DNA from: Proteobacteria bacterium UBA6522
Lineage (GTDB): Bacteria; Pseudomonadota; Gammaproteobacteria; Steroidobacterales; Rariloculaceae
DNA length: 9,528 bases
Assembly (NCBI GenBank): GCA_002434915.1
Contig: DJLG01000089.1
Coordinates: 756 to 10,283, forward strand
Direction: 5' to 3'
In this document: positions 7,258-9,528 of the stretch, in pieces
Layout: every line of letters starts with the position of its first letter
How positions within the stretch are numbered: position 1 is the first letter of the stretch
Notes under the pieces: generated by a model
Databases searched by the model: none
The model's input: only the letters and a program-made list of their open reading frames with translations
Told to the model about the DNA's origin: nothing
Translations under genes and position numbers: made by a program

Positions 7258-7737
7258 ATGTCTAGACGCAGCCAAGCCCCACGAAGAGCTCCACTACCAG
7301 ACCCTAAGTATGGGAATAAGATGTTGGCTAAGTTTATAAACATGGTTATGTTAAGTGGCAAAAAATCTGTTGCTGAACAAATTGTGTATGGTGCATTAGA
7401 CAGGATAGCTGAACGATCTGGACAAGAGGGCGCCGAAGCTCTTGAGTTGCTTGGTCAGGCATTGGATAACATCAAGCCTGCTGTTGAAGTAAAGTCTAGG
7501 CGAGTTGGTGGTGCAACCTATCAGGTTCCAGTGGAAGTTCGTACTACCCGTAGAGAAACATTGGCTATGAGATGGGCTATCGATGCTGCAAGAAAGCGGT
7601 CAGAAAAAACAATGTCGTTGAGACTGGCACATGAATTAATGGATGCAGCAGAAAATAGAGGTTCTGCTGTAAAGAAACGAGAGGACACCCACCGAATGGC
7701 GGAGGCTAATAAAGCTTTCGCGCATTATCGTTGGTAG
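7258..7737 (+). CDS. rpsG: 30S ribosomal protein S7
   Basis: S7 is the primary assembly protein of the 30S head; it binds the 3' major domain of 16S rRNA and touches E-site tRNA and mRNA. The protein has 159 residues against about 156 in the common form; the small excess lies around residues 53-66. Recognisable parts are PDPKYGN (14-20), the SGKKSVAEQIVYGALD helix (33-48), the VKSRRVGGATYQVPVEV beta-hairpin (78-94) that contacts rRNA, and the C-terminal MAEANKAFAHYRW. It lacks the long C-terminal extension of E. coli K-12 S7. In E. coli, S7 represses its own operon by binding the rpsL-rpsG gap, which there is roughly 100 nt; here the gap is 21 nt, so that mechanism is unlikely. fusA follows after 22 nt. 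Confidence 0.99.
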   Translation: MSRRSQAPRRAPLPDPKYGNKMLAKFINMVMLSGKKSVAEQIVYGALDRIAERSGQEGAEALELLGQALDNIKPAVEVKSRRVGGATYQVPVEVRTTRRETLAMRWAIDAARKRSEKTMSLRLAHELMDAAENRGSAVKKREDTHRMAEANKAFAHYRW

Positions 7738-7748
7738 TCGGTGGATTT

Positions 7749-7752
7749 GAGG
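7749..7752 (+). promoter_or_regulatory. fusA ribosome binding site (GAGG) that decides a TTG start
   Basis: GAGG lies seven bases before the TTG at 7760-7762. An in-frame TGA at 7748-7750 leaves only GGC AAG AAT before the TTG, and no ATG or GTG is available, so the TTG is the only workable start that gives a full-length N-terminus. Confidence 0.8.
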
Positions 7753-7759
7753 CAAGAAT

Positions 7760-9528
7760 TTGGCCAGGCAGACCCCCATAGAGCGTTATCGCAACATCGG
7801 CATCATGGCTCACATAGATGCTGGCAAGACGACTGCTACTGAACGCATCCTTTTCTATACTGGCGTCTCCCATAAGATAGGAGAAGTCCACGATGGTGCA
7901 GCAGTTATGGATTGGATGGAACAGGAGCAGGAACGTGGTATTACTATCACTTCTGCAGCTACGACAGCTTTTTGGTCGGGTATGGACCAACAATTTCCCG
8001 AATATAGAATCAATATTATTGATACTCCTGGGCATGTCGATTTTACTATTGAGGTAGAGCGGAGTCTCAGAGTTTTGGATGGCGCTGTGGCGGTTTTCTG
8101 TTCTGTAGGCGGTGTTGAGCCTCAATCTGAGACAGTGTGGCGTCAGGCTAATAAATATGGCGTTCCTAGACTAGCTTTTATTAACAAGATGGATAGGGCC
8201 GGGGCTGATTTTTTCCGTGTGGTAGAACAAATCAATGATCGCTTGAAGGGAAACCCAGTTCCATTGCAGGTGCCTATAGGCGCTGAAGATAACTTTTCTG
8301 GTGTTGTTGATCTAGTCAAGATGAAGGCTATTGTATGGGATGATTCAACGCAAGGAACGACCTATTCCGAAGAGCCTGTTCCTGAATCATTGGTATCTCT
8401 TGCGAATAAATGGAGAGAGAAGCTCATTGAGAGTGCTGCTGAAGGTGATGAGGAATTGCTTGAGAAGTACCTTGAAGGCGATGAGTTGCAAGCAGAAGAG
8501 ATTAAACGAGGACTGAGAAACCGTTGTCTTGCAGGAGAAATTGTTCCTGTTCTTTGTGGCTCTGCCTTTAAAAACAAGGGTGTGCAGGCTGTATTAGATG
8601 CAGTGGTGGAATATATGCCAGCTCCGACAGAGCGTCCTGCAATAAAAGGTATTCTCGATGATGAATCAGAGGGAGAGAGGCCCTCTTCTGATGATGCGCC
8701 CTTCGCAGCATTAGCCTTTAAGATTGCAACAGATCCTTTCGTCGGTAATCTAACATTTTTTCGTGTTTATTCTGGTGTGCTTAAGTCGGGAGATACAATC
8801 TTTAATCCAGTCAAGGGCAAACGTGAACGTATTGGTCGAATACTCCAAATGCATTCAAATGATCGCGAGGAATTAAAAGAGGTTAGGGCAGGGGATATAG
8901 CTGCAGCTGTTGGATTAAAGGATGTTACTACTGGCGACAGTCTTACAGACATTAAGGAAAGCATCACGCTGGAGCGAATGGAGTTTCCGGAGCCTGTTAT
9001 AGCGGTTGCGGTTGAGCCAAAGACGAAGCCTGATCAGGAAAAGATGGGTGTAGCGTTATCTAAATTAGCTAAAGAGGACCCATCTTTTCGTATGCATACA
9101 GACGAAGAATCTGGGCAGACAATAATTTCTGGAATGGGAGAGCTACATCTGGAAATCATTGTTGATAGGCTCAAGCGAGAGTTTAAGGTAGAGGCAAATG
9201 TTGGCAAACCTCAGGTGGCATATCGTGAGACTATTCGAACTGCTGTAGAGCAGGAGGGCAAGTTTGTTCGTCAGTCAGGCGGGCGTGGGCAATATGGCCA
9301 TGTCTTCTTGCGTATTGAACCAACAGAATCTGGTTCCGGATATGAATTCGAAAATGCTATTGTCGGTGGTGTTGTTCCTAGGGAATACATTTCTGCAGTT
9401 GACAAGGGTATTAAAGAGCAAATGGGTAATGGCGTGATAGCTGGGTACCCTGTTGTTGATTGTAAGGTGACTTTGTACGATGGCTCTTATCATGATGTGG
9501 ATTCAAGCGAAGTGGCATTTAAAATAGC
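7760..9528 (+). CDS. fusA: Elongation factor G, N-terminal 589 residues (3' end outside window), TTG start
   Basis: EF-G is the ribosomal translocase GTPase; after peptide bond formation it moves tRNAs and mRNA, and with RRF it recycles ribosomes. Translation from TTG gives MARQTPIERYRNIGIMAH, matching the usual EF-G N-terminus. GTPase motifs are the P-loop AHIDAGKTT (17-25), switch I ending in RGITIT (59-64), DTPGH with the catalytic His92 (88-92) and NKMD (142-145). Domain II follows (FKIATDPFVGNLTFFRVYSG), then domain III (GMGELHLEIIVDR) and domain IV (GGRGQYGH at 507-514, SYHDVDSSE at 576-584). The frame is open without interruption to the window end. About 110-115 residues, the end of domain IV and domain V, are off the right edge. 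The sequence is of the canonical str-operon type rather than a second-copy EF-G paralogue. tuf would be expected next but is not seen. Confidence 0.98.
   Translation, partial: MARQTPIERYRNIGIMAHIDAGKTTATERILFYTGVSHKIGEVHDGAAVMDWMEQEQERGITITSAATTAFWSGMDQQFPEYRINIIDTPGHVDFTIEVERSLRVLDGAVAVFCSVGGVEPQSETVWRQANKYGVPRLAFINKMDRAGADFFRVVEQINDRLKGNPVPLQVPIGAEDNFSGVVDLVKMKAIVWDDSTQGTTYSEEPVPESLVSLANKWREKLIESAAEGDEELLEKYLEGDELQAEEIKRGLRNRCLAGEIVPVLCGSAFKNKGVQAVLDAVVEYMPAPTERPAIKGILDDESEGERPSSDDAPFAALAFKIATDPFVGNLTFFRVYSGVLKSGDTIFNPVKGKRERIGRILQMHSNDREELKEVRAGDIAAAVGLKDVTTGDSLTDIKESITLERMEFPEPVIAVAVEPKTKPDQEKMGVALSKLAKEDPSFRMHTDEESGQTIISGMGELHLEIIVDRLKREFKVEANVGKPQVAYRETIRTAVEQEGKFVRQSGGRGQYGHVFLRIEPTESGSGYEFENAIVGGVVPREYISAVDKGIKEQMGNGVIAGYPVVDCKVTLYDGSYHDVDSSEVAFKI

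Overview
The window is a stretch of bacterial housekeeping chromosome: the 3' part of rpoB, all of rpoC, then rpsL, rpsG and the first five sixths of fusA, all on the + strand. The proteins match the gammaproteobacterial forms. RpoB carries the SI2 insertion and RpoC the SI3 insertion inside the trigger loop. The SI2 region reads closer to Pseudomonas-like proteins than to E. coli. The join of rpoBC to the str operon (rpsL-rpsG-fusA) is the arrangement kept in Pseudomonas- and Shewanella-like lineages, whereas E. coli has split it. GC content, judged by eye, is in the mid-40s percent, so this is probably a non-enteric gammaproteobacterium of moderate GC. I cannot place it more finely.

Layout: rpoB enters from the left edge at the rifampicin cluster II motif and ends at 2377. 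A 55-nt gap leads to rpoC (2433-6686). The only sizeable non-coding stretch is the 175 nt at 6687-6861. It holds a strong sigma70-type promoter with a GC-rich discriminator, then a roughly 120-nt structured leader ending in a terminator-like hairpin 21 nt before rpsL. rpsL (6862-7236), rpsG (7258-7737) and fusA (from 7760, off the right edge) follow with gaps of 21 and 22 nt. fusA starts with TTG.

Together the genes make the two large catalytic subunits of RNA polymerase, two 30S proteins (S12 for decoding, S7 for 30S head assembly) and the translocase EF-G. Their supply must track growth rate. The sequence offers two control points: the promoter discriminator and the leader hairpin. The rpsL-rpsG gap looks too short for the S7 repression site known from E. 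coli, which makes the leader the likelier control point.

I found no mobile element, CRISPR array, tRNA or foreign gene cluster, and no undescribed multi-gene system. What deserves a second look is the regulatory DNA in front of rpsL. There is no gene-free stretch longer than 300 bases.
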